Source: Desulfosporosinus sp. Sb-LF (GTDB lineage Bacteria > Bacillota > Desulfitobacteriia > Desulfitobacteriales > Desulfitobacteriaceae). From it: 64,000 bases of DNA. Where the stretch lies: NCBI RefSeq assembly GCF_004766055.1, contig NZ_SPQR01000007.1:1-64000 (forward strand), in the 5' to 3' direction. The position numbers and the translations under genes are program-made. Numbering within the stretch: the stretch's first letter is position 1; each line of letters starts with the position of its first letter. Below the pieces are notes generated by a model. That model ran no database searches. It was given only the letters and a program-made list of their open reading frames with translations, and had not been told where the DNA came from. Shown in pieces: positions 45,023 through 53,800 of the stretch.

Positions 45023-47272
45023 CTAAAGTTCCATTATGGCCGCTTCATCACGGTCAAGTTTTTCCATGCATACTTTTAGGCGGATTCGCAGTGCAGAATC
45101 ACTGACAGCTTCCCGCATCTGACGCATGAGATCGATGGTTCGACGAAAAACACTGATGATGTCTCCTTCATCAAGGTTACATAAGGATTGGACTTCTTCA
45201 AAAGTTTTTCCTTGACTCCATGCATGAGTAAGCCCAGCCACACGTGGGTCGAATCTTATGGAATCTTGCCCGCAGATACTTTGGATGTACTCTACGATTT
45301 CTTTGATAGGAGCTGACTCGAAGATTGCAGCACGTTGAAACACATCATTTTTTCTTGCTTCAAAGTCAATGCTTGACAGCAAGGCATTGACTTGATCATC
45401 ATCGAGTTGGGGGAAAACATCAGAGTAGATTAGTTCGGTCACTAGAAGTTCTTGAACATAGATATGGCTTGCACAAGTGCCGCGGGGCAAAAGTTCATCC
45501 TTACGCAAATACCCTATTTGGCGAAGGTGATTTTTTTTGTACTCAAATTCGTGGAGGAAGGCGTTTTCCTCCGGAAGGCTCGCCAATGACGTTTGAAGGC
45601 TCTGTTGTTGCTGTTTAAGCGTTAGGTAGGTTTTATCCAGACCCTTGCAGGTATCTTGTCGTTGTGAAGGGCAACTCTTCGGAGCTTGGGCTAATAACTT
45701 TTCCCAGGAGCGAATTTTACGAGCCATTTCACGTCCGTAAACACGGCTTTGTTTTCGGGGACCTAAAGCTTTGTACGTCTTCCGGAGCTTCTCAAGATCC
45801 TTTCGCTTGGGATGATGTTTCAGTGGACAGTTGAATGATCCCACTTCCTCGCAGAGATGGTGTTGGGCCTCTTCAAGTTGTTTTTGAATATTGACTAATT
45901 CGGTGTTTAGATGATCTGAAGCGAATCGGTAGCTATAGGCCGCGAAACTCTTCTGAAAGTAGATTTCTATTTGTGCCTGCGTTAAAGTCGCAGTGAGGTT
46001 CAAAACTGTATTATAGGTAAGTCTGAATTGACTGGTAAGTGGTTCGAGACGATTTAACTGGAACTTAGGTGGAGGACTTTTTTCCATATAGGCCAAGTCA
46101 ACAAGAGCAAACGAAAAGCCTTTCTCATCAAGTCCACGACGCCCAGCACGACCAGACATTTGGAAAAATTCATGATTGGCAAGTGGACGGAAATTGCGTC
46201 CATCATATTTATTAAGTGAATCAAAACAAACCGCTTTGACGGGATAGTTGATCCCAACACTAAAGGTTTCTGTACAGTAGAGTACCTTGATCAGCCGTGC
46301 TAAGAAGAGTTCTTCGACTATGACTTTCTGAGAGGGTAGCAACCCAGCATGATGATAGGCAATCCCTCTTGTACATAAACGCCTAAGCTGACGAGTCGAG
46401 GATGACCATTCGATTTCTGGGCCGAACAGTTGAAGAAATTTTTCTTCAACTGTTCGGCGTTCGGGAGACCTTAAATAATTAGCTATAGTCGCTAATTCCA
46501 TGGCTTTTAAGGCACATTGTTTGCGGCTGAAAACAAAGAACAGTGCAGGAAGATGGTCACGCTGAATTGTACGAATGAGGTCCAAGTGAGTCGTTGGGCC
46601 AAACGGGTTTTCATCGTTGGTCCGGTTTTTGAGTTTCTGACGATAATAATGCCAAAGTTGATCATAATCGACAAGGCCTGTGTCTTTGGTATAGTAAAAG
46701 TATTCTAAAGGAACAACCCGCTTGGTTTCTTCAATGAGAGCAACTTCTTCATTGCGGATTGATTTGATCCAATCCACTAAATTTCGTGCATTCGCGATCG
46801 TAGCACTCAAGCCAAGAATTTTCATTTTGGGTGGTGCCAGAATGATGGATTCTTCCCAGACTGTGCCTCTTTCCTCATCATTAAGCCAGTGAATTTCATC
46901 AAAAACAATGTGAGAGACAAACTCGAGATTAGGATCTTCTGTGATGACTTGGTTGCGAAAAACTTCTGTCGTCATAATAAGGAGAGGTGCTGTCGGATTC
47001 AGAACAACATCTCCTGTCATAATGCCCACTGCCTCTTCTCCAAACTGTGATTTAAAGTCTCTGTATTTTTGATTACTTAATGCTTTGATCGGTGCCGTAT
47101 AGATCACTCTCAAATGTTCATTCATAGCTTTCTCGATTAAATAATCAGCCACCAAGGTTTTTCCGGTGCCTGTGGGGGCTGCTACGATAACTGATTTTCC
47201 AGCATCAATGGCATCAAGTGCCTCTTCTTGAAATGGGTCGAGGTTAAATTCGTGATAAGTGCGCTCAGCCAT
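45023..47272 (-). CDS. Ski2-like DEIH-box helicase with cysteine cluster
   Basis: A 749-residue superfamily-2 helicase of the Ski2/Mtr4/HelY group. Motif I APTGTGKT, motif Ia APIKALSNQKY, motif II DEIH, motif III SATIANA, and motif VI QMSGRAGRRG. After the motor comes a segment with Cys-Cys-Cys spacing (FNCPLKHHPK, SCPSQRQDTC), possibly binding zinc or an Fe-S cluster. The family unwinds RNA; the substrate here is unknown. The start ATG has only a weak ribosome site. Confidence 0.88.
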   Translation of the reverse strand: MAERTYHEFNLDPFQEEALDAIDAGKSVIVAAPTGTGKTLVADYLIEKAMNEHLRVIYTAPIKALSNQKYRDFKSQFGEEAVGIMTGDVVLNPTAPLLIMTTEVFRNQVITEDPNLEFVSHIVFDEIHWLNDEERGTVWEESIILAPPKMKILGLSATIANARNLVDWIKSIRNEEVALIEETKRVVPLEYFYYTKDTGLVDYDQLWHYYRQKLKNRTNDENPFGPTTHLDLIRTIQRDHLPALFFVFSRKQCALKAMELATIANYLRSPERRTVEEKFLQLFGPEIEWSSSTRQLRRLCTRGIAYHHAGLLPSQKVIVEELFLARLIKVLYCTETFSVGINYPVKAVCFDSLNKYDGRNFRPLANHEFFQMSGRAGRRGLDEKGFSFALVDLAYMEKSPPPKFQLNRLEPLTSQFRLTYNTVLNLTATLTQAQIEIYFQKSFAAYSYRFASDHLNTELVNIQKQLEEAQHHLCEEVGSFNCPLKHHPKRKDLEKLRKTYKALGPRKQSRVYGREMARKIRSWEKLLAQAPKSCPSQRQDTCKGLDKTYLTLKQQQQSLQTSLASLPEENAFLHEFEYKKNHLRQIGYLRKDELLPRGTCASHIYVQELLVTELIYSDVFPQLDDDQVNALLSSIDFEARKNDVFQRAAIFESAPIKEIVEYIQSICGQDSIRFDPRVAGLTHAWSQGKTFEEVQSLCNLDEGDIISVFRRTIDLMRQMREAVSDSALRIRLKVCMEKLDRDEAAIMEL

Positions 47273-47410
47273 GTTCGTCAGCTCGTTTCTGATATCATTT
47301 TACTTATTTTAACAAAGTGGTGAATAATGGTCAAATTTAAGTCGAGTATGGTCTGAATGATCTCCAGTATCCATAGGATGAAACAAGAGACAAGGCTAAG
47401 GAGGGGAACC

Positions 47411-48271
47411 GTGGTGTCTTCGTTGCGATTAGATATCGAACAGGCTATGGGACTTAAGTTTCCGGAGCGAAACGGAGAAGCGATTATACGATTTGAGGAA
47501 TCTGTAGAAATTCCCCGTACAGCAGAAGCTTTAATGAGGGGATTATATCGTGACCCTGAACGTGTACGCCAGGGATTCAAACTATTGCATCAAGAAACTG
47601 GATCACTGATTGATATTCTAATGCCAAGGCGTTCACGATTACGTGAGTGGGCTGATGCCCTTCCAGAGCGTCCCAAGGACGCGGAATCCTTCTTAAAAGA
47701 GACGCAGGACCAACTTTTAATGAGAGAACAACGTTTGGTTCAGGCTGAACGGGACTTAGTCGGGCAATTACAAGAGAGTGGCTTGGAGGATGTCTTCCCA
47801 ATTCCACTGGTTGCTTTTGGAACTTGTACTTACCGAGATCCAAGTGTAAAACTCTTTCTTAAGCCGTTGGGCAGATTTGCAGAAATTCTACAGATGAACC
47901 CTGAGTCATTGAGACAGGCTGTGCGCGTACATTTCTTGTTTTTGCTCCTTTTGATTGCCGGTACTGACTTGGACGGCCAAGTCTACGCCAGGGGTGGGGA
48001 AGATGAAGTAATTCATTGGTTAACGAGTATCTATGCAATGCGATATTTAAAAAGTCAATCGACAGAACTGATTCAATGTTATCAAGAATGGGTTAAAGCT
48101 TGGGGAGGTAAAATGCCGAACCAAAGCTTACTTAATGAACGAGAATGTGAAAAAACAAGGGCTACAATGGTTTTCTGGCGCCGTCAGTCGAATATCAGTT
48201 GGGAAGAATGTTCGCGCATTATAAACCAACTAGAAAGACCAGTAGGTACTAATATTCTGGGGTTTAATTAA
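47411..48271 (+). CDS. Unknown protein, 287 residues
   Basis: Start at tandem GTG codons (47411 or 47414) after AAGGAGGGG. The N-terminal half is rich in Arg/Glu and helical (RSRLREWADALPERPKDAES, MREQRLVQAERDLVGQL), followed by a hydrophobic stretch VHFLFLLLLIAGTDL near residue 195. No family recognised. It diverges from the helicase gene and its end overlaps the Crp-type gene by 4 bases. Confidence 0.7.
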   Translation: MVSSLRLDIEQAMGLKFPERNGEAIIRFEESVEIPRTAEALMRGLYRDPERVRQGFKLLHQETGSLIDILMPRRSRLREWADALPERPKDAESFLKETQDQLLMREQRLVQAERDLVGQLQESGLEDVFPIPLVAFGTCTYRDPSVKLFLKPLGRFAEILQMNPESLRQAVRVHFLFLLLLIAGTDLDGQVYARGGEDEVIHWLTSIYAMRYLKSQSTELIQCYQEWVKAWGGKMPNQSLLNERECEKTRATMVFWRRQSNISWEECSRIINQLERPVGTNILGFN

Positions 48272-48942
48272 GGCCAGTCTGCTAATTCATGGGGCTTTAT
48301 GATTTCTAATCGATCATCGACCAGTCTCAAAATCCCAGATTTTTTCCAGCCGTTAATGGCTCTGTTAACATATTCACGGGAGGTGCCAATCATACTGGCC
48401 AGATCCCGATGCGTAAACGAGGCATCTATGTAAATAGGATGACCTGGGGTTGTAGCAGGCCGTGCTAGGCGAAGAAAAAGGGCGGCGAGAATTCCTGCAG
48501 TGGAACGATTTGTTAGAACCCGAATGAACTCTTGAGCAAGTCTTAATCGTCGGCTCAAAGTCCGAATGAGGGCTACAGAAAGTGCAGGGTTAGATTCTAA
48601 AATTCGCGGCATGACTTCATTATGTAAGACTAATAGTGTGCTGTCTTGAAGAACTTCGGCAGTAACTGGGTATGAGCCAGCTTCGAGAAGTAGAACCTCG
48701 GCGAAACAATCGTAGGGTCCACACCAATCGAGAATCTGTTCCTCGCCTGTTGGTGTCGATTTACTGAGCTTTACTTGGCCAGAAAGGACAAAGTAAACTG
48801 ATGAACCAATCTCCCCCTCAACAAATAATAGTTGCCCACGACGGTAACGGCGCTCTTTCAGATGAGGGAGTAGGGGGTTCACATCGTTAGCCGTTAAAGA
48901 CGAAAACAAAGAAAAGCGGAGAAGATCCTCAGGCTTAAGCAC
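48268..48942 (-). CDS. Crp/Fnr family transcription regulator
   Basis: About 224 residues: a cyclic-nucleotide-type beta-barrel (about 20-120; GEIGSSVYFVLSGQVKL) and a C-terminal winged helix with FTHRDLASMIGTSREYVNRA. No Fnr-type four-Cys cluster is present. GTG at 48942 has GAGGTC 6 bases upstream; a longer frame to 49002 has none. Effector and targets unknown. Confidence 0.9.
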   Translation of the reverse strand: MLKPEDLLRFSLFSSLTANDVNPLLPHLKERRYRRGQLLFVEGEIGSSVYFVLSGQVKLSKSTPTGEEQILDWCGPYDCFAEVLLLEAGSYPVTAEVLQDSTLLVLHNEVMPRILESNPALSVALIRTLSRRLRLAQEFIRVLTNRSTAGILAALFLRLARPATTPGHPIYIDASFTHRDLASMIGTSREYVNRAINGWKKSGILRLVDDRLEIIKPHELADWP

Positions 48943-49062
48943 TAAAAAGACCTCATTTCTGAATTTTAACTCGCACCAAATCAAATAGGTAGAAGTAACC
49001 ACGAAATCATAAAAATGATTTAGGATAAGAGAGCTCGTGTTGGGGAGTTTCGAATAGTATAC

Positions 49063-49093
49063 AAAGAGGAGGCCTCTGAGGCCTCCTCTTTTT
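49063..49093 (+). terminator. GC-rich hairpin with T tail between divergent genes
   Basis: AAAGAGGAGGCCTC and GAGGCCTCCTCTTT form a near-loopless palindrome followed by TTT on the plus strand. Its position between divergent genes suggests a short upstream RNA or a readthrough block. Confidence 0.5.
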
Positions 49094-49145
49094 CACAGCG
49101 TGTAGAATAACATCATACACTAGAAGGGAGCGAGGAGGTAATGGT

Positions 49146-49262
49146 ATGATTGGCATTGAATGGACTCCAGTACGCGTACAACTGGTTATTAATACCCCTT
49201 TTCGAGTGGTAGGATTAATAGTTGTAGGAATATTGGTGGTCATCATCGTAATCAATAACTAA
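49146..49262 (+). CDS. 38-residue single-span membrane peptide
   Basis: Start ATG is preceded by AGGAGG at 7 bases. The product begins MIGIEWTPVRVQLVINTPFR and continues with a hydrophobic helix VVGLIVVGILVVIIVINN. Composition and ribosome site indicate a real small membrane protein. Its stop overlaps the end of the converging ComFB-like gene. Function unknown. Confidence 0.7.
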   Translation: MIGIEWTPVRVQLVINTPFRVVGLIVVGILVVIIVINN

Positions 49263-49555
49263 TTTGCATCATCGGTAGTTGTACGGAATTTATGCGACGG
49301 TGTGGCGCTGATTTGTTGGGCGGCACGTACAACCTCCGACATTACTCGTGCCTGGTCTGGAACCGCGTGGGACTCCCATTGAGTCATAATTTCGCCACGT
49401 GGAGAAACATAATAACGGGCAGGTAGCCGATTTAAGGCAAATGCCATAATATCAGCTTTACATTGTTCACAAGAGCAGGAGAGTTTGTTAAGATGGAGGT
49501 AATCCTGAAGTGCCTGACGGACAGCTATTTCTGTGTAATTCTTGAGGTCATACAT
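49259..49555 (-). CDS. ComFB-like protein
   Basis: 98 residues with the ComFB motif LSCSCEQCKADIMAFALNRL followed by PARYYVSPRGE. The name comes from the B. subtilis comF locus, where the role is unclear; cyanobacterial relatives have been reported to bind cyclic dinucleotides. Three conserved Cys may bind zinc. AAGGTGG precedes ATG. No comFA or comFC is present. Confidence 0.82.
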   Translation of the reverse strand: MYDLKNYTEIAVRQALQDYLHLNKLSCSCEQCKADIMAFALNRLPARYYVSPRGEIMTQWESHAVPDQARVMSEVVRAAQQISATPSHKFRTTTDDAN

Positions 49556-49685
49556 GGAAAAATTCCACCACCTTTAGATTTTTTTAATTATTTTAATAAT
49601 AAAGGGTAATCGATCAAAGAACAAGTGGTTTTAGAGCATCCTCTCGATGAAGATGCTCTATTATCAATGCGAAGGTAAGTTTAGC

Positions 49686-50666
49686 CTATCTTTTAAGTTT
49701 GCTCGCGACTCCTTGCCAAAAACGGCTTGTTTCATACCCGAGGCGCCATATAGCAACTCCCCGCAAGCGATAACTCTTCACAAAGCCGAGGCGAACCTTT
49801 GAGGAAAGTTCATTTTCATACCATAAAGTATGTTTTGTTCGACCTCGCCAGTAATAAAAGTATGGTTCAACTGCGGGGTCTGACCAAAGAATTCGTGCAT
49901 TGGTTTGGGCGACCAAATTAGGAATATCACGCATTGGAACAATTCGCGTAGGTTCGTTGGACCAATCGTATCCGTAGACTGGAATTCCCAATAATAGCTT
50001 TTCATTGGGGATATAGCGAATGGCATAGTCGAGCGTGTCAGTCATCCATGGTAAACTCGCTATTGGACCGGGCGAACCACCTGCATAATGTTCGTCATAG
50101 GTCATGAGGGTTATTGAATCACATAGCCTCCCAATACCAGCAAAATCATAACCCGGTGCCTCCCACTCCGAACGCTTGGCAGGGATAGCAATGGTTAAAA
50201 GTAAACCACGATTATGCAACTCCGCTCTAAGAGATTCTAGAAACGACAGAAAAGGAATTCGGTAAGGGGCTTCTACGCCCTCAAAATCCACATGTACCCC
50301 AGCTGCTTTGGGGGGGAGCAAATTTATCATCTGGCGTATGCAATTCCGCTGAGAGGCAGTAGAAGATAAAACAGAACGCAAAGGCTGAGGATCAAATATT
50401 TCACCATTAAAATTATGGAAGAGAATAAATGAGGCAATGTCTCGTTCGTGGGCCTCTTGAAGCGCAAGCATATTGACTTGACCAGTAAACTGTCCGTTGG
50501 GTAGAAGCTGGAAGGCAAAATCAGCATAAACATCAATGTGAGAACTTTGTTGCCGAAGCGAATCAATTCCGCGCAAATCTCCTTGGTAATCTTCGGAAAT
50601 ATATCCGAGTATCCATAATCGTTTGTCGATAAGGCGTCGTGCTGTGGCTGTCCAAGTAGAATTCAA
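49686..50666 (-). CDS. Glycoside hydrolase family 18 protein (spore hydrolase-like)
   Basis: About 326 residues of a GH18 barrel like YaaH/SleL spore N-acetylglucosaminidases. The catalytic segment is AAGVHVDFEGV with the acid Glu; the SITLMTYDEHYAGG and GVAIWRLGYE motifs are present. There are no LysM domains and no signal peptide. The start is placed at TTG 50666 because GAGGAGGAGG lies just upstream. Confidence 0.85.
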   Translation of the reverse strand: MNSTWTATARRLIDKRLWILGYISEDYQGDLRGIDSLRQQSSHIDVYADFAFQLLPNGQFTGQVNMLALQEAHERDIASFILFHNFNGEIFDPQPLRSVLSSTASQRNCIRQMINLLPPKAAGVHVDFEGVEAPYRIPFLSFLESLRAELHNRGLLLTIAIPAKRSEWEAPGYDFAGIGRLCDSITLMTYDEHYAGGSPGPIASLPWMTDTLDYAIRYIPNEKLLLGIPVYGYDWSNEPTRIVPMRDIPNLVAQTNARILWSDPAVEPYFYYWRGRTKHTLWYENELSSKVRLGFVKSYRLRGVAIWRLGYETSRFWQGVASKLKR

Positions 50667-50770
50667 ACAGTCCTCCTCCTCATGTTGCAATACTCCTAGG
50701 ATAAGATATGAAAAATAACTTCAATAATTTTCTTTTTTTGCATGGTAAAATATTCAAGGAGGGAAACGTC

Positions 50771-51268
50771 GTGAAATGGAATTTTATTAATAACTTACAA
50801 AGAATCTATGATCTGCTGGATAACTTAAAGGGACAGACTATGGAACGCGATTATCCAATAACATGGGAGAAGGTTCATGCAACAAGCTGTGCCCAAATCG
50901 GTCGTTTGCTAGCGGAACAGCGGAGCATAGACAAGGAGCAGGCAGCTTTAGCTTGTGCCTTACACGACATGGGCCGCTGGGTGTCAGGAAAACAATTGGA
51001 TCATGCCCCTAAAGGAGAGGAACTAGTTCGATATTTTTTGACTGAGGGGAAAGTCTATGATGAAAAAATCAGAGAGCAGATTGTCAATGCGGTTATTAAC
51101 CATTCCAAGAAGGATCAGGTTGGAACCCCTCTAGAGGAACTTGTGAAGGACGCTGATATTATTGATTGCCATTTTCATGGAGATGAGATGACAAAACCTT
51201 TTCATGTTGCCAGGCTAAAGAATACTTTGAAAGAGTTGGGAATAGATTCCTCAAATGAAAAAGTTTAG
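50771..51268 (+). CDS. HD domain phosphohydrolase
   Basis: About 165 residues with HD motif ALHDMGRW, first His in VHATSCAQIG, and later NHSKKDQ and VKDADIIDCHF. GTG at 50771 follows AAGGAGGG. Substrate unknown; small stand-alone HD proteins often act on nucleotides. Confidence 0.85.
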   Translation: MKWNFINNLQRIYDLLDNLKGQTMERDYPITWEKVHATSCAQIGRLLAEQRSIDKEQAALACALHDMGRWVSGKQLDHAPKGEELVRYFLTEGKVYDEKIREQIVNAVINHSKKDQVGTPLEELVKDADIIDCHFHGDEMTKPFHVARLKNTLKELGIDSSNEKV

Positions 51269-51429
51269 TTTGCTTCTGAGCATACGCTCTGCTATACTGA
51301 CCGTGTGCTTGTTAAGACTTGGGCCTAAATAAAATTGGAATCCATACTTCGGACCTTATTTGGTGAGACGGATGAAAATTTGTGCAGGATCCAACGCGTA
51401 CAAGGAACACCCAATAAGGAGGAGTTATT

Positions 51430-51753
51430 ATGGCTCAAGACAAAACTCTAACATGTCGCGATTGCGGTCAGGACTTTGTGTTCACGGCTAGCGAACAAGA
51501 TTTCTATGCGGAAAAAGGATTTGAAAATGATCCAACTCGTTGCCCCTCTTGCCGTCAAGCCCGCAAACAACAAATGGGCGGTGGTCGGAGTAATTACGGT
51601 GGTGGCTTCGGTAGTAATGGTAGTCGCCCGCAACGTCAAATGTTTCCCGCAGTCTGCGCAAACTGCGGTGTACAAACGGAAGTTCCTTTCCAACCTTCAG
51701 GTGAGAAGCCTGTGTATTGTCGAGATTGCTTCCAATCTATGCGTCGTTACTAG
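51430..51753 (+). CDS. Double zinc-ribbon protein
   Basis: 107 residues. First ribbon CRDCGQDF ... CPSCRQAR (residues 9-46), a Gly/Arg/Asn-rich linker, and a second ribbon CANCGVQ ... CRDCFQSM. The linker resembles RNA-binding RGG-like tails. GGAGGAG precedes ATG. Similar proteins are annotated as probable zinc-binding; the role is unknown. Confidence 0.85.
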   Translation: MAQDKTLTCRDCGQDFVFTASEQDFYAEKGFENDPTRCPSCRQARKQQMGGGRSNYGGGFGSNGSRPQRQMFPAVCANCGVQTEVPFQPSGEKPVYCRDCFQSMRRY

Positions 51754-51763
51754 AAAAATTAAC

Positions 51764-51795
51764 AAAAGGCCAGGGGTAATCCCTGGCCTTTTTTG
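51764..51795 (+). terminator. Terminator after zinc-ribbon gene
   Basis: AAAAGGCCAGGG and CCCTGGCCTTTT arms, then T run. Confidence 0.92.
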
Positions 51796-51950
51796 GCGTG
51801 TCAAAAAGAATAAGTTTTCAGGTACATAAGTTTTCCTACGGTACGAAATCCTTTTTTCTACGTAGTAAAGCATGATAGAATGAAACTAGGGTGTATTCAT
51901 AGGCGAAGGACCCGCCCAGTTGAAATCTCTACAAATGAGGGAGAATCATC

Positions 51951-52135
51951 ATGAGTTTACCTAAGATCGTTGAAATAGCCACCAATATTTATTGGATTGG
52001 TGTCAGAATGGAGGACTTCATTGCAATCCCTATCTAGTACTATTATGCCGTTGGAAAAGATTAAATATGTCATCCTACATCACCAGGACCCCGATTTATG
52101 TTCGAGTGTTCCCCAACATTACGCGCTACATTAAA
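51951..52135 (+). pseudogene. Decayed metallo-beta-lactamase-fold di-iron (FprA-like) gene
   Basis: Three reading frames carry consecutive pieces of one protein. Frame 1: MSLPKIVEIATNIYWIGV (from 51951, with GAGGGAG upstream). Next frame: GGLHCNPYLVLLC. Third frame: IKYVILHHQDPDLCSSVP, the HxxxDxxD-like metal segment typical of oxygen-binding di-iron/FprA proteins. At least two frameshifts and an internal deletion are needed, and everything after about 52135 is lost. Confidence 0.75.
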
Positions 52136-52139
52136 GCCC

Positions 52140-52630
52140 CAAGGAATTTAGAATGTGGCGCATTTTTAGCGCCCATTAAAAAGAGTCCGACAAAAGCCGG
52201 GGATATAAGTCAATGAATAGTTTTGTTCTCCAAAGATATTGGACCATCTATATAAGAAGGAAGACGTTCTAGCTGTGAGAAACGAGCAGGATATTACTTA
52301 GATTCGAAATCATGGAGTTAATAAATTATAATTATATAGGAAATGGCTTGTGCAATTTGCTCTTTAAATGGGTAGTATCATCAAAGGAATATCTTAGCTT
52401 TTGGTCATTGAACCCTTCTCAACTCGTAAATTGATTCACTACTCTTCATTTTGACCTCTTTATGAGGGACTTATATCTGTGTCTTCACTTATGATCGCTG
52501 AAAGAGACACTAAGTATTTCAAATTTGAAAGATCTCATGATTCTAGTGCTTTATGCTATTCTAGAGAATTTTGGTCCAAGACAACTATTTAGTTTGTGGC
52601 ACCTATATTTGTGGAAGGTTATGGTGATAA
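52140..52630. other. Gene-free remainder after pseudogene
   Basis: About 490 bases without a credible gene. A short open stretch (SPKILDHLYKKEDVLAVRNE, about 52223-52285) looks protein-like and may be further debris. No repeats or attachment sites seen. Confidence 0.5.
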
Positions 52631-52633
52631 GCG

Positions 52634-53311
52634 GTGAAACAAATGATTCTAAGGTTAATAAGACTTTTTATAGGTCTTTTTCTGTATGCAGTAGGTATCG
52701 TATTAACGATCAACGCTAACCTTGGTCTTTCACCTTGGGATGTTTTTCATCAAGGAATGACGCACCTTATTGGTATTACCATGGGTCAGGCAAGTATTGC
52801 TGTAGGAAGTATACTGGTAATATTGAACGCGGTTTTGGGAGAACGATTAGGATGGGGAACCCTACTCAATATGCTATTTATCGGTATATTTATGGATTTA
52901 ATTATGCTTAATCATATGATTCCAATTTTTAATGATGTTTTACCTGGCGTAATAATGATGGTACTAGGGATGACTGTCATTGGAGTTGCCAGTTATTTCT
53001 ATATTGGGGCTGAATTGGGCGCGGGGCCACGAGATGGGTTAATGATCGCATTAACAAAGAAGACAGGTAAATCGGTTCGGTTTATAAGAAATGGTATTGA
53101 ATCAAGTGTTTTAATTGTAGGGTATCTTTTAGGCGGGCTCGTCGGGGTAGGAACTTTGGCCATGGCATTAACATTGGGATATATTATTCAGTTCGTTTTT
53201 AAGATTCTAAAATTCGATGTGAGCAACATCACGCATAGGTTTATTGATGAAGATGTTAGATTAATAAAAGAAAAGCTTTCAAAAAGAAAACCTTCTAGGC
53301 AATCTCTTTAG
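52634..53311 (+). CDS. YczE/YitT-type membrane protein
   Basis: 225 residues, five membrane segments. The opening (LFIGLFLYAVGIVLTINANL then GLSPWDVFHQGMT) and GAELGAGPRDGLMIALTKKTG match the YczE/YyaS family, which has no firm biochemical role. GTG start with a weak ribosome site. Ends in a Lys/Arg-rich tail. Confidence 0.85.
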   Translation: MKQMILRLIRLFIGLFLYAVGIVLTINANLGLSPWDVFHQGMTHLIGITMGQASIAVGSILVILNAVLGERLGWGTLLNMLFIGIFMDLIMLNHMIPIFNDVLPGVIMMVLGMTVIGVASYFYIGAELGAGPRDGLMIALTKKTGKSVRFIRNGIESSVLIVGYLLGGLVGVGTLAMALTLGYIIQFVFKILKFDVSNITHRFIDEDVRLIKEKLSKRKPSRQSL

Positions 53312-53399
53312 GTAGAGCCAGGTAAGAATCATTATTTCTATTGACAGGGTTAGGAAAGAATAGTATTCTATAAATGAGATAGATTATCAATTGCATCAC

Positions 53400-53431
53400 T
53401 TGACGTTTTACTGAGAATGATTATCATTATA
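53400..53431 (+). promoter_or_regulatory. feo promoter with Fur box
   Basis: GAGAATGATTATCATTATA (53413-53431) matches the 19-bp Fur box at 17 positions. It covers the -10 (TATCAT, 53422-53427) of a promoter with -35 TTGACG (53400-53405). A second candidate promoter, TTGACA-17-TATTCT, lies at 53341-53369. Iron-bound Fur should repress feoABC. Confidence 0.88.
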
Positions 53432-53447
53432 ACAGGAGGGATAGACG

Positions 53448-53714
53448 ATGGAACGTTTTTTAGAGAATTTAAAACCGGGGGAACGGGCGTATGTTGAACG
53501 TATTGAAGGCGGCGGTGCTTTGCGTCGCAGGATGATGGACATGGGCATTGTTCCAGGGGTTGAGTTAGAGGTTGTTCGTCGGGCTCCCTTAGGCGGTCCA
53601 CTTCAGGTTCGATTGAAAGGGTATTATTTAGCGATGCGTCGAGGGGAATGTGCTAAAATTCTTGTCACGAAGATGCAGCAGGAACACAAGGAACATTCAT
53701 TGGCAGGGCGATAG
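53448..53714 (+). CDS. feoA: Ferrous iron transport protein A
   Basis: 88-residue SH3-like FeoA. Typical features are LKPGERAYVERIEG, RRRMMDMGIVPG and RRAPLGGPLQVRLKGYYLAMR. GGAGGG precedes ATG. First gene of the Fur-controlled feoABC operon. Confidence 0.94.
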   Translation: MERFLENLKPGERAYVERIEGGGALRRRMMDMGIVPGVELEVVRRAPLGGPLQVRLKGYYLAMRRGECAKILVTKMQQEHKEHSLAGR

Positions 53715-53800
53715 GACATTATAGTCTATAATCTTGTATAATTTAAACAGTTTGCCGCAAGGACATAATTATGAAGCTAGATGAGAGGAGGCGGCTAACC

